DNA of 64,000 nt from Metabacillus sp. KUDC1714 (GCF_014217835.1 NZ_CP055263.1:5273501-5337500), one strand, 5' to 3'. Positions 41,702-50,701 are shown, counted from the stretch's first letter. A program made the numbers and translations. The notes: generated by a model not told the origin, from the sequence alone.

Positions 41702-42798
41702 AAGCTTACCTACAGCTAACATTAGCTCAGCTCCGAATCTTTTCTAGAAATCGCCAAGTTTTGTTCTTTACACTTCTTTTCCCAATTATTCTAATGCTCG
41801 CTCTTGGTACATTTGTTGGGAACGGTAATGGAATTTCTCTATCAATCGCAATTGTAGACAATGACCAATCACAGGCCTCTAAGCAGCTTATTTCTCCTTT
41901 TAAAGAAAATGACGCATTTAAACTTGAACTAGTTGACGATGTTGATGAAGCTTTAAAGCTTTTGAAAGATGGAGAGAATCAGCTTGTAATGGAGATACCT
42001 GAAGGATATCATACATATTATAAGGACCTTGGCACAAATGAAGATCGTTTTACTTTACCTGTATATTATAATGAAACAAATTTATCTGAGTCTCAACTCG
42101 CCCTTTCCATTGTGAATGCAACTGTTGATGAAATTAGCAAGGATATCGTTAACTATTCTCCAGTTGTTGAAATTGAATCAAAGGGTGTCCGTGCACTAGA
42201 TATTCAGTACATTGATTTCCTTGTTCCTGGGATCGTTGCAATGATGATTATGAGTAACAATATGAATGGTGTCGCAGGGCAAATTTCAGCGTGGAGAGAA
42301 CGTGGAATCTTGCGGAGAATGCAAGGTACTCGCCTTAAAGCTTCAACCTTCATTTCAGCCCAAATTACTGCACGACTATTTTTAAATGGGTTACAAGCAT
42401 TGCTTGTCCTGCTTGTTGGAGAGGTAGTATTTGACCTTAATGTAAATGGATCCTGGCTAGTATTAATCGGATTTGTAATTTTAGGAACTTTAGCCTTTAT
42501 GGCACTTGGATTTATCATTGCCGGTGTTGCAAAAAATCCAGAGAGTGCTGGGCCAATTGCAGCCTTTGTAACGTTTCCAATGTTATTTTTAGGTGGTGTC
42601 TTTTTCCCAATTAGTAATATGCCTGAATTTCTACAGCCATTTGTAAATATTTTACCTATAGCTCATTTAACAACTGCTTTACGTGAGACAATGAATGTAG
42701 GTACTCCTATTACAGAACTTTGGGTTGAGACTTTGACTTTAGGCGGATGGCTTATTGTTTCATTCTTTGTTGCAAGTAAGGCGTTTAAATGGGAATAA
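41698..42798 (+). CDS. ABC-2 type permease
   Basis: 366 aa, translationally coupled to the ATPase by a 4-nt overlap. One N-terminal span (VLFFTLLFPIILMLALGTFVG) is followed by a 130-residue extracytoplasmic domain and five spans at the C-terminus with the ABC2_membrane_3-like IDFLVPGIVAMMIMSNNMNG and FPISNMPEFLQP. It exports an unknown substrate; no lantibiotic or other biosynthetic gene is adjacent, so a general drug exporter is likely. Confidence 0.9.
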   Translation: MKAYLQLTLAQLRIFSRNRQVLFFTLLFPIILMLALGTFVGNGNGISLSIAIVDNDQSQASKQLISPFKENDAFKLELVDDVDEALKLLKDGENQLVMEIPEGYHTYYKDLGTNEDRFTLPVYYNETNLSESQLALSIVNATVDEISKDIVNYSPVVEIESKGVRALDIQYIDFLVPGIVAMMIMSNNMNGVAGQISAWRERGILRRMQGTRLKASTFISAQITARLFLNGLQALLVLLVGEVVFDLNVNGSWLVLIGFVILGTLAFMALGFIIAGVAKNPESAGPIAAFVTFPMLFLGGVFFPISNMPEFLQPFVNILPIAHLTTALRETMNVGTPITELWVETLTLGGWLIVSFFVASKAFKWE

Positions 42799-42846
42799 GT
42801 TTGCCCAGTGATTTGTCCGAAGTAGTATCCGCTATTTAGAAATAAT

Positions 42847-42885
42847 GTGTGCTACTTATCTACCTTAGTAGCACACTGTTTTATT
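42847..42885 (+). terminator. Terminator of the ABC exporter operon
   Basis: GTGTGCTACT (42847-42856) and AGTAGCACAC (42867-42876), loop TATCTACCTT, followed by TGTTTTATT. The right arm overlaps the last codons of the convergent DUF1835 gene. Confidence 0.8.
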
Positions 42886-43794
42886 CAAATGTACACCTCC
42901 AACCCACCAATCAATCCCAATTAAATCAATACGATTCGCTTTTCCCTTTAAAACATTCTCACCATTAGGGCTAATAGTTAGGCTGGGATCTAAATGATAA
43001 TATTCAAAAGCTGGCAATGGTCCATCAATTTCAAGTAGAGCATTTTCACCTTTGATTAACTCATTTAATAATGAAGCAATATGTAAATCACTTAAACCAT
43101 CGTTTATTAATGACGGAGATATACTTTTGTAAAGATCTCTAAAAGAACAAGTCTTTTTTGCAATTGTGTTAAGTGCCAACAATTCAATTTCATTTAATCC
43201 TGTTAGAGCTGATGGGAAATACCTATCCTGTCGTTTAAACATTTCTAGTAGAAAAGGTAATTCATGTTGCTCATCAGTTATCCATTTTTTTACTTCCTCC
43301 AGGGTAGATGAGGTATAAGCATTCCAGCCTGTTACCGCCTCTTTTACTTGGTTGCTAGTGATTTTCACTCGTTGATTAAAGAGCTTAGTCAGTTGCTCAA
43401 AATTCAATTGACCTAACCCATAAAAAGGAGAAATGGTAGGATATGAGTTCACACTGACCATCGATAGATTTACGATTTTCTGAATCGATAATTGTGTTAG
43501 TATGTACATTAGCATCGTTTGATCATAGCGGTCATGTTCGAACCAAAGTACCACCTCTTCTTCTCGCGAAATTTTATTAAGTTGGTTTAATTGATTATTA
43601 CAATTCTGCAGAAATAAAGTTGAAGGTATATTAAGTTTTTCCTCAAAAAAGATGGCCCTATTATTTATTAATTCGTCATTTGACCAATTGGAATTTAGTG
43701 GACCAAAATCATACATTTCTCTCCAAACAATTATATTCCCATTAAGTCCCTTAATTTTGTTACCGAGAACATCGCCGTTTACAATATGAATCAT
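42865..43794 (-). CDS. DUF1835 domain protein
   Basis: 309 aa from the ATG at 43794; GAGGTG before it lies over a GTG that would be an earlier start. The N-terminal DUF1835 core is MIHIVNGDVLGNKIKG with IIVWREMYDFGPL and VVLWFEHDRYDQTML. The C-terminal part (from about 190) is DUF3658-like, with FPSALTGLNEIELLALN and YHLDPSLTISPNGENVL. Such proteins are common in Bacillus as orphan genes; function unknown. No membrane or secretion signal. Confidence 0.85.
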   Translation of the reverse strand: MIHIVNGDVLGNKIKGLNGNIIVWREMYDFGPLNSNWSNDELINNRAIFFEEKLNIPSTLFLQNCNNQLNQLNKISREEEVVLWFEHDRYDQTMLMYILTQLSIQKIVNLSMVSVNSYPTISPFYGLGQLNFEQLTKLFNQRVKITSNQVKEAVTGWNAYTSSTLEEVKKWITDEQHELPFLLEMFKRQDRYFPSALTGLNEIELLALNTIAKKTCSFRDLYKSISPSLINDGLSDLHIASLLNELIKGENALLEIDGPLPAFEYYHLDPSLTISPNGENVLKGKANRIDLIGIDWWVGGVHLNKTVCY

Positions 43795-43907
43795 ATTAGA
43801 CACCTCAATTATTACTGGGATTGATAACTATCTATTATTTAAGATATATTGTTATAATCACCTTCCATCCATTCTATTATCATAGATTGCAAGAATTTGT
43901 GCAAAAT

Positions 43908-43939
43908 AAAACCTCTTTGTACTAACAAAGAGGTTTTTA
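43908..43939 (-). terminator. Terminator of the second sugar operon
   Basis: AAACCTCTTTGT (43909-43920) / ACAAAGAGGTTT (43925-43936), loop ACTA, with TTTTATTTT following on the minus strand. It also works in the other direction. Confidence 0.9.
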
Positions 43940-43962
43940 AGTAACCAATACTTACTTGTTTC

Positions 43963-44931
43963 TTAAGCCCACCACAATTCCTTCGCTCCTTGCTTAATTA
44001 ATTTATCCTGCAAAAATTCAACAGCTTTTGTGAACCCTTCCTCTATACTCATTAAACCGTCTTCATGTTCTATACTTATAGCACCTTCGTAACCAATTGT
44101 TTGAAGACTGCTTATAATCTCTCTCCAGGTATCTTCACCATGACCATACCCAACTGTACGGAAAACCCATGAACGGTTTGCAATATCCTTATAGCTCTTT
44201 GTATCTAACACACCATTTAATGGATTGTTTTGTTGATCGATTCTTGTATCTTTTGCATGGAAATGAAATAATGCATTTTCTTTTCCTAATGCTTTTATAC
44301 ATGCTACTGGATCCATTCCTTGCCAAAAATAATGACTTGGATCAAAGTTAGCTCCGATTTGATCACCACACTTTTCTCTTAAACGCAGTAATGTTTCGGT
44401 ATTATAAACAACAAATCCTGGGTGTGGTTCAACAGCAACACGTACATTATGCTCTTTTAAAAATTGATTTTGTTCCTGCCAATAAGGAATCACCTTTTCA
44501 CGCCACTGCCAATCAACAACCTCTGAAAAGTCATTTGGCCATGGGCAAGTAATCCAAACTGGATGTAAAGAATAATCAGATTCACCAGGACAACCTGAGA
44601 ATGTTACAACATTTTCAATCCCTAGCTTAGAAGCAAGTCTGACAGTATTTTGAAATACTTGATGATGCTCTGAAGCAATATCTTTATTTGGATGTAAAGG
44701 GTTACCATGACAGCTTAATGCGCTAATTTGGATACCTCTAGTTTGAAATGCCTCATAAAACGCATTAAATTTTGCTTGATCTGCCAACAGTTCAGCAGGA
44801 TTGCAATGTGCATTCCCTACATATCCACCAGTACCAATCTCTACAGTATCAAGACCAGAATCCTTAATGTAATCCAATGCTTCATCTAAAGATTTCTCCG
44901 AAAATAGTACAGCAAAAACTCCTAGCTTCAT
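43963..44931 (-). CDS. Sugar phosphate isomerase/epimerase-like TIM-barrel enzyme (2)
   Basis: 322 aa, xylose-isomerase-like barrel, in a different subfamily from the one at 26482. Ligands: Glu168 (VAVEPHPGF), Asp197 (NFDPSHYFW), His225 (FHFHAKDT) and Glu288 (SIEHEDG). The blocks WVFRTVGYGHG and EHEDGLMSIEEGF are typical of a subfamily often found beside Gfo/Idh/MocA genes. It is the last gene of the operon. It should act on the product of oxidoreductase 5; isomerisation, epimerisation and elimination all remain possible. Confidence 0.82.
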   Translation of the reverse strand: MKLGVFAVLFSEKSLDEALDYIKDSGLDTVEIGTGGYVGNAHCNPAELLADQAKFNAFYEAFQTRGIQISALSCHGNPLHPNKDIASEHHQVFQNTVRLASKLGIENVVTFSGCPGESDYSLHPVWITCPWPNDFSEVVDWQWREKVIPYWQEQNQFLKEHNVRVAVEPHPGFVVYNTETLLRLREKCGDQIGANFDPSHYFWQGMDPVACIKALGKENALFHFHAKDTRIDQQNNPLNGVLDTKSYKDIANRSWVFRTVGYGHGEDTWREIISSLQTIGYEGAISIEHEDGLMSIEEGFTKAVEFLQDKLIKQGAKELWWA

Positions 44932-45003
44932 CTAAATCTCCCCCATAAAATTAGTTGAATATGTTTTATTAAAAATGACTTCTAGTAAATTAGTATTCTT
45001 CCT

Positions 45004-45831
45004 TTATTTTTCAGATCCTGCTGTGATTCCGCTTACAATATACTTTTGTAATAAGATAAACATGATAATAATTGGGGCAGCAGCTATCGTAGACACTGCC
45101 ATTAGTCCATCCCACTGTGTTCCATATTGACCAATAAATTTTGTTAGTCCCATTGTTAATGGTCGAATTTTTTCATCTGTAGCTAACGTTAAGGCAAAAA
45201 TTAAATCTCCCCAAGCGAATAAAAAACTGAACGTACCAACTGTTAACAATGTAGGTTTTGTCAAGGGAAGAACAACTTTAACAAATGCAGTGAAACGATT
45301 ACAGCCATCAATAACTGCTGCATCCTCTAAACCTCTTGGAATTGAAAGAAAAAACGGACGCATTATTAATATAGCAAATGGTAAAGCGAGTGTTGTATTT
45401 CCGATTATTAAAGCTACATAACTATTTAGTAGGTTAAAATGACTAAATAAGATAAATAGTGGCATAGCTGTCATAATTCCAGGTACCATTTGCGTGACAA
45501 GTAAGATTAGTAGGAAGATTCCACTACCCTTTAAGCGAAAACGAGCCATTGCATATGCTGCAGGCAAAGCTAATAAAAGTGTTAATAATGATGTTCCGAT
45601 CGCAATGATTAACGAATTTTTTAGGTACAATAAAATACTCTGATCTTCTACTATATTTTTGATGTACGCCTTAAACTGAATCGTTTCTGGAAAAATCATC
45701 GGAGGAGTTGCGAACACATCTTGAATTGGCTTAACAGACGTCGTGATCATCCAATAGATGGGAAATAGAAACACTGCTGTTATTAAAAGTGCAATGACAA
45801 ACATTCCATATTGTCTTATAGTATATTTCAT
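45004..45831 (-). CDS. CUT1 ABC importer permease (MalG type), second system
   Basis: 275 aa from the ATG at 45831, which overlaps the stop of the upstream permease (TGATG); a GTG three bases earlier is also possible. Six spans, EAA loop DAAVIDGCNRFTAFVKVVLP, and the C-terminal IVSGITAGSEK. GGAGGAG lies 8 nt before the ATG. Translationally coupled with the MalF-type partner. Confidence 0.92.
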   Translation of the reverse strand: MKYTIRQYGMFVIALLITAVFLFPIYWMITTSVKPIQDVFATPPMIFPETIQFKAYIKNIVEDQSILLYLKNSLIIAIGTSLLTLLLALPAAYAMARFRLKGSGIFLLILLVTQMVPGIMTAMPLFILFSHFNLLNSYVALIIGNTTLALPFAILIMRPFFLSIPRGLEDAAVIDGCNRFTAFVKVVLPLTKPTLLTVGTFSFLFAWGDLIFALTLATDEKIRPLTMGLTKFIGQYGTQWDGLMAVSTIAAAPIIIMFILLQKYIVSGITAGSEK

Positions 45832-46772
45832 CACATTGACTCCTCCTTCCTGATCAAATATAGGTAAATTAGAGAGATGACTGTTAAGATTACTAGAATA
45901 ATTGTGGCTACAGCACCACTAAGACTAAATTTAAAGTTTACAAAAGCAAGCTCGTAACCGAAAAACGGAAGAACTTGAGTTGCATTAACTGGCCCTCCTC
46001 CCGTCATGATCAGAATAATATCAAATACTTTAAACGTGTAGATAATCCCGAGAACTAAGACGACTAAAGTTGCTGGCTTCATTAGTGGTAGTGTAATTTT
46101 AAAAAATGACTGTATTCTTGATGCGCCATCTATTTTTGCAGCTTCATAGACATCACTCGGCAGTGCTTGTAAAGCTGATAATAAGAGAATCATATTGAAC
46201 GGAATTCCAATCCAAATATTTGTCACGATTATGGCCATTAATGCAGTGCTTTGTTGGCCTAACCAGTTTATTGGTTCACTTATTAATCCAATTTGGATAA
46301 GGAGATAATTGAGTACACCATAATCCACATCATATAACCATTTAAATAGTGTTCCCGTTATAACAAGCGGTGTCATCCACGCTAAAAGCAAAATTGAGCG
46401 AAAGAAGTTGCGCATCGGAAATTGTTGATTAAAAAATAACGCTAACAAAAAACCAATTGAAAGCTGAAAAACAATACAGGAAACAGTGTAAATCACAGTG
46501 TTCTTTAAGGATAGAAGAAATCTTTCATCTTGAAAAATTTGACGATAATTTTCAACCCCGATAAATGACTTATCACCTTTTAAATTCATGATAGTAACAT
46601 CTTGAAAACTAATAAAAATATTATAAAAAATTGGATATAGCATAAAAATTACAACAAAAAGAAAGGCAGGTATGATAAATAAATATTTTGGCAGAGATTT
46701 CTTCAAAAATGGACCAAATTGCAAACCAACACTTACCTTCCTATTAGATTCAACTCTTGTATCCGCTTCCAA
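45831..46772 (-). CDS. CUT1 ABC importer permease (MalF type), second system
   Basis: 313 aa starting with TTG at 46772 (AAGGGGGCTAAACT before it). Six spans after a polar start; EAA loop EAAKIDGASRIQSFFKITLP. It follows the binding-protein gene by 54 nt and overlaps the next permease. As in the first system, no ATPase gene is present. Confidence 0.92.
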   Translation of the reverse strand: MEADTRVESNRKVSVGLQFGPFLKKSLPKYLFIIPAFLFVVIFMLYPIFYNIFISFQDVTIMNLKGDKSFIGVENYRQIFQDERFLLSLKNTVIYTVSCIVFQLSIGFLLALFFNQQFPMRNFFRSILLLAWMTPLVITGTLFKWLYDVDYGVLNYLLIQIGLISEPINWLGQQSTALMAIIVTNIWIGIPFNMILLLSALQALPSDVYEAAKIDGASRIQSFFKITLPLMKPATLVVLVLGIIYTFKVFDIILIMTGGGPVNATQVLPFFGYELAFVNFKFSLSGAVATIILVILTVISLIYLYLIRKEESM

Positions 46773-46826
46773 AGTTTAGCCCCCTTCTGAATCAGTTTGA
46801 GCGTATTTCAAACTCAGTCGCTTTTA

Positions 46827-48095
46827 TTATGGTAATAAAGGTTCTATTTTTTCTGCAGATTCTTTCATTACTTTTTCAACATCTTCACCAGTAATTGATC
46901 GTTGAAGGGCTTCTTGGACGATTGTTGATATTTCCGGATATTTTGTTCCGTAAGCACGAGGTTTAGATGTTTTTATCTGTTGGACAAACACTTGTAATTG
47001 TGGGTCTTTGTTCCATTCATAATTCTCATCGCTAGCAACATCTTCACGGTTAGGTAATCGACCTCCAAGTTCATGCATTGGTCCCAATACATCAGGCTGT
47101 TGAGTCCAGGTTATAAAATCAAATGCTTCCTGTTTATGTTCTGTTGTTGCTGTAATAGCCCAGTTTTCTCCGCCAAGTATTGAAGCAGCTTGTTCATCTT
47201 CTGGCATAAGTACAACATCCCAATTCATATCCTTAGATTCTTCTCTAAGTGTAGGAAGCTGCCACGGTCCATTTACCATCATAGCTGCTTTTCCTGTTTG
47301 GAATTGAACAAGAACATCTTGCTGATCCCAATTAATAATATTTTCCGACATCGAGCCTTCTTTCACCAAATCTTGGATAAATGTCATTGCAGAAATAGCT
47401 TCTGGACTACCAAAGGAGTCTAAATCAGCACCAGATTGCCATAAGTAAGGTAAAAATTGGAATGTACCCTCTTCACTTTTAGTTGCAGCAATTGCTAAAC
47501 CTTTGCGATCATTTGTTGTTAATTTTTTTGCTGCTTCTTTTAGGTCTTCCCAAGTTTTTGGTGGTTCAGTAATACCGGCTTCTTCAAACATGTCTTTATT
47601 GTAATAAAGTGCAAGCGCATTACTATTATTTGGAATACCGTAGTACTTACCATCTAAAATCGTTGAATCTTTTGGACCTTCAAAATATTTATCTGCTTCT
47701 CCCCATGCTTCTACTTCCTTTGTAATATCAGCAAATACCCCTGCAGCTGCGAATGATTGATGATCAGGATTATCGATTATGACGATATCCGGCAATTCGT
47801 TCCCCGCAATGCCTTGTAGTAGTTTCGTTTTTAAATCCGCAAAAGGAAAATACGTTCGCTCGAACTTAATATTCGGGTTACTTTCTTCATACTTACGAAG
47901 CAATTCTAATTGTTCTTTTTCTGGAGGTGAATCTGGATTTAAATAATCCCAAACCTTTAATGTTACGACTTCATCAGTTTTATTTTTGCCATCTCCTTGT
48001 TGATCATTACTAGCCCCATCACTACTACATCCAACAAGTCCGATTAGCATTAAAAATAAAAGACCACATATTAATTTCAAGTGTGATTTCATCAT
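46827..48095 (-). CDS. Extracellular sugar-binding lipoprotein of the second ABC importer
   Basis: 422 aa. Signal MMKSHLKLICGLLFLMLIGL with lipobox LVGCSS; an acidic, glycine/asparagine-rich linker (SNDQQGDGKNKTDE) then leads to the family-1 binding core starting VTLKVWDYLNPD. The ligand segment is YYNKDMFEEAGITEPPKTWE, and GGENWAIT and WTQQPDVLGP lie in the second lobe. Second gene of the operon, 11 nt after oxidoreductase 5. AAAGGGGGAATTT precedes the ATG pair. Confidence 0.92.
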   Translation of the reverse strand: MMKSHLKLICGLLFLMLIGLVGCSSDGASNDQQGDGKNKTDEVVTLKVWDYLNPDSPPEKEQLELLRKYEESNPNIKFERTYFPFADLKTKLLQGIAGNELPDIVIIDNPDHQSFAAAGVFADITKEVEAWGEADKYFEGPKDSTILDGKYYGIPNNSNALALYYNKDMFEEAGITEPPKTWEDLKEAAKKLTTNDRKGLAIAATKSEEGTFQFLPYLWQSGADLDSFGSPEAISAMTFIQDLVKEGSMSENIINWDQQDVLVQFQTGKAAMMVNGPWQLPTLREESKDMNWDVVLMPEDEQAASILGGENWAITATTEHKQEAFDFITWTQQPDVLGPMHELGGRLPNREDVASDENYEWNKDPQLQVFVQQIKTSKPRAYGTKYPEISTIVQEALQRSITGEDVEKVMKESAEKIEPLLP

Positions 48096-48106
48096 AAATT
48101 CCCCCT

Positions 48107-49120
48107 TTAATTAATTGCTTCTATACTTTTACTCCCTACAATGGTTACTTCTTCACCATGTTTAATAGATTGTAGGGCACCACCCACTATTGCAAAGCTT
48201 TTTAAATTATCCTCGAGATGAGTGATTGGCTTTCGATTTTCTTTTATGGCTTGAACCATTTCAAAAATCGAAAATTCACGATCAGTATAAGGCATTTTGG
48301 GAAGCTCTAACTCATGTGTTTTTCCATCTTCATAAGTCAAAAGTGGAACATCATCAATTAATTCAATAATTCCTTTGCTCCCTACTAAACGAACCTCTCC
48401 ATTCCAAGATGTTTCTTTCCCACGTGTTACCCAACTCCCAAAATAGTTGATTAAGGTTTCATCAAATTTAATGATTGCGCTTGCAACTCCATTCCCACCA
48501 AACCAACTCCAAGATGGTTTCATACTTTTTGAATAAATGGATGTCGCATCTTTCCCTAAAATATGTCTTAATAAATCAAAGTGGTGTATGCTCATATCTT
48601 CTATTAAAATCTCACTATATTGATCTCGCCAACCACCAAATTTTGTTGCTCTTCTAAAATTCCATTCTCCATATTCAACAGTTCCAATGATACCTTGTTG
48701 AATACAATTCTTTATCGCTGAAATCTCTGGTCTCCATCGATAATTTTGACTAATCATAATAAATTTCTCGTATTTCTTCGCTTCATTATATAATTCAGTA
48801 GCTTCTTCGAATGTATGAGTAATTGGTTTTTCCATGAAGACATATAATCCTGCTCGTAGTGCGTCTAGTGCTAGGCGTTTATGTGTTTGCGGTGGTGTAA
48901 TGATGATTGCTATATCTGCTTCAACTTGTTCAAATGCTTCTAAATGATTTTGGAAAAACTGAATTGAGTCATCCTTCAATAATTTCTTTGCATCCACTAT
49001 GTTATTCTCATCCACATCAACAACAGCAACTAATTCAATTTCATTAAAATCTCGTAAAATTGTTAACCAAGATTGACCAAATCCTCCAACACCTATTTGG
49101 ATTACTTTTAACCGACTCAT
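48107..49120 (-). CDS. Gfo/Idh/MocA family sugar oxidoreductase (5)
   Basis: 337 aa. Rossmann motif VIQIGVGGFGQSW (GxGxxG), catalytic Lys in FMEKPITHT, and the second motif EDMSIHHFDLLRHI with the catalytic His and Asp. A NFRRATKFGGWRDQY loop holds the arginines near the substrate. First gene of the second sugar operon, controlled by the LacI-type gene just upstream. It is probably the entry dehydrogenase for the sugar brought in by the adjacent importer; exact substrate unknown. Confidence 0.88.
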   Translation of the reverse strand: MSRLKVIQIGVGGFGQSWLTILRDFNEIELVAVVDVDENNIVDAKKLLKDDSIQFFQNHLEAFEQVEADIAIIITPPQTHKRLALDALRAGLYVFMEKPITHTFEEATELYNEAKKYEKFIMISQNYRWRPEISAIKNCIQQGIIGTVEYGEWNFRRATKFGGWRDQYSEILIEDMSIHHFDLLRHILGKDATSIYSKSMKPSWSWFGGNGVASAIIKFDETLINYFGSWVTRGKETSWNGEVRLVGSKGIIELIDDVPLLTYEDGKTHELELPKMPYTDREFSIFEMVQAIKENRKPITHLEDNLKSFAIVGGALQSIKHGEEVTIVGSKSIEAIN

Positions 49121-49240
49121 TAAAAGATCACTCTCCTACTTAATATTTTTAAAAGAACAACTTTCTCAATAAATAATCGCTGTACCACATCCTTTCGAGA
49201 ACTGAAGAATATATAAATTGATTATCGTACATCATTTTTA

Positions 49241-49246
49241 ATTATA
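49241..49246 (-). promoter_or_regulatory. Possible -10 of the second sugar operon
   Basis: Minus strand TATAAT, 120 nt before the start codon at 49120. The -35 is poor. A GTACGATAAT-like operator half lies just downstream (49222-49231). Confidence 0.4.
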
Positions 49247-49248
49247 AG

Positions 49249-49316
49249 AATTGAAACAGGTAAAATGCTAAATTGCTAAAATACTAAACATTTTGTACAA
49301 TTTACCCGTTTCAATT
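49249..49316. repeat. 16-bp inverted repeat in front of the second sugar operon
   Basis: AATTGAAACAGGTAAA (49249-49264) and the complement of AATTGAAACGGGTAAA (49301-49316) match at 15 of 16 positions. The 36-nt spacer has repeated GCTAAA words and a TTGTACAA palindrome (about 49293-49300). No T-run, so not a classic terminator; it may be an operator pair. Confidence 0.6.
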
Positions 49317-49328
49317 TAGGAGAATTCA

Positions 49329-49344
49329 ACTGACGTACGATAGT
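49329..49344. promoter_or_regulatory. CGTACG operator candidate upstream of the second sugar operon
   Basis: ACTGACGTACGATAGT: 12 of 16 positions obey the dyad around CGTACG. It lies directly after the lacI-type stop codon and shares its core with 50490-50505. Confidence 0.55.
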
Positions 49345-49347
49345 CAA

Positions 49348-50382
49348 TTATTCGTGTACATAATATTTCACATTGCCCTTTGTTACAATTTCCAGTTTTA
49401 CAATGTCCTTTACAACCTGTATAGGATCCCCTAGCATAAGATGATCAAATACTTTTCTTACTGCAAGTGAACCTTGGTAAACTGGATCCTGACAGATCGT
49501 TGCAGTTATGACATTCTTCTTAAGAAAGTGATGAATTTCATTATTCATATCGTGACCAATTAGGATTGGATTCTTATTTAATTTCATTTCTTCTATTCCT
49601 CTTGCCACATCGGCAAGTGCTCCAGTGGCAACATAAATTCCATCGACCAGTTTTAACTCGTCTTCTAATTCCATAATAGAGTTTGAGAGATCTGTGTTAC
49701 TAATTTTCAATGGGCGTATAAGCTCCATTTTATTTGACTGTGCCGTATATTCTATAAAACCGAGAACTTTTTGCTGCATTTGAAACGTATTCATTTTATC
49801 TGTAATTAATGCGAATTTTTTAGAAGTATGTGTAAAATGATACAAAAGCTCTCCAGCTAATCGCCCAGAATCTTGATAATCTGCACCAACGTAGGATAGT
49901 CTTTTGCTTGTAGGAGAGTCGCTGTTAAACGTATAAATCGGAAAGCCGTTTTCAATTCCTGTATTGATTACATGTATAAATGGGGTTGCATCATTAGCTG
50001 AAAGGACAAGTCCGTCATATTTTGTTGATTGAATAATATCCTGAACAACTCGCACTTGCTCTTCGACTTCAAATTTCGACGTTCGAATGATGTCTATTTC
50101 AAATCCATAATCACATAAATCTTTATATGCCTTCATAATTCCCATTTCAATTTCTTTCCAGAAATATTCTGGATAAATAGGAAAAACAAACGCAACGAGA
50201 ATTTGCTTTTTTCGAGAAAGTAAACTCGCGGACATATTTGGTTTGTAATTTAATTCCTTTGCCTTTTCTAAAACCTTTTTTAATGTTTTAGGACTTACAC
50301 CACTTCTGTTATTCAATGCTCGATCGACAGTAGCAATAGATAAACCTAGCTGTTCAGCAATCGTTTTAGCTGTAATTTTCAT
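49348..50382 (-). CDS. LacI family transcriptional regulator
   Basis: 344 aa. The N-terminal HTH and hinge helix are KTIAEQLGLSIATVDRALNNRSGVSP and YKPNMSASLLSRKK. The effector domain is of the ribose/sugar-binding type (ILVAFVFPIYPEYFWKEIE, YDGLVLSANDATPFIHVINT, LSYVGADYQDSGRLAGELL), closer to periplasmic binding protein type 4 than to classic GalR. It lies 227 nt upstream of the second sugar operon on the same strand, with CGTACG operator candidates on both sides. An autoregulated sugar-responsive repressor is the simplest reading. Confidence 0.9.
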   Translation of the reverse strand: MKITAKTIAEQLGLSIATVDRALNNRSGVSPKTLKKVLEKAKELNYKPNMSASLLSRKKQILVAFVFPIYPEYFWKEIEMGIMKAYKDLCDYGFEIDIIRTSKFEVEEQVRVVQDIIQSTKYDGLVLSANDATPFIHVINTGIENGFPIYTFNSDSPTSKRLSYVGADYQDSGRLAGELLYHFTHTSKKFALITDKMNTFQMQQKVLGFIEYTAQSNKMELIRPLKISNTDLSNSIMELEDELKLVDGIYVATGALADVARGIEEMKLNKNPILIGHDMNNEIHHFLKKNVITATICQDPVYQGSLAVRKVFDHLMLGDPIQVVKDIVKLEIVTKGNVKYYVHE

Positions 50383-50436
50383 GTCATATCACCACTTATC
50401 CAAAAATCTTATGTAACGATTAACTTGCTAATTTGA

Positions 50437-50466
50437 GTTATATCATATAGGAAAAGTCGATGTCAA
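50437..50466 (-). promoter_or_regulatory. Promoter of the lacI-type regulator
   Basis: Minus strand TTGACA (50461-50466), 18-nt gap, TATAAC (50437-50442), 55 nt before the start codon. Confidence 0.65.
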
Positions 50467-50489
50467 CTTATTATTTGAATTTTTTGATT

Positions 50490-50505
50490 ATTGACGTACG
50501 TAAAT
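50490..50505. promoter_or_regulatory. CGTACG operator upstream of the lacI-type gene
   Basis: ATTGACGTACGTAAAT obeys the dyad at 14 of 16 positions. It lies 24 nt upstream of the -35. This is the best copy of the motif in the window. Confidence 0.6.
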
Positions 50506-50529
50506 CTTTTTGGGTTTTTATAAAGTCTG

Positions 50530-50548
50530 ACTCGCCAAACTTTGTTGC
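50530..50548. repeat. Solo end of the MITE-like repeat
   Basis: CTCGCCAAACTTTGTTGCT matches the left terminal segment TTCGCAAACTTTGTTGCT of the element at 20691 except for two positions. No right end was found, so it is a fragment. The rest of 50383-50701 holds only the regulator promoter and operator. Confidence 0.5.
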
Positions 50549-50701
50549 TATATACCAAATAGTTCACTTCCATTATGATTCCTTACAAGTTAATCATTCA
50601 TTTCAAATCGATTTCATATTGGAATGTTTTCTGATATAATGAATGAGTATTCATTCACTTGTTATTGTGAAGGTTGATCAATATTTAACGAGGTGATCTA
50701 G

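Noticed and set aside
41698-42798. ABC-2 exporter as part of a bacteriocin or antibiotic cluster
   Set aside because: No precursor peptide, modification enzyme or two-component system lies nearby.
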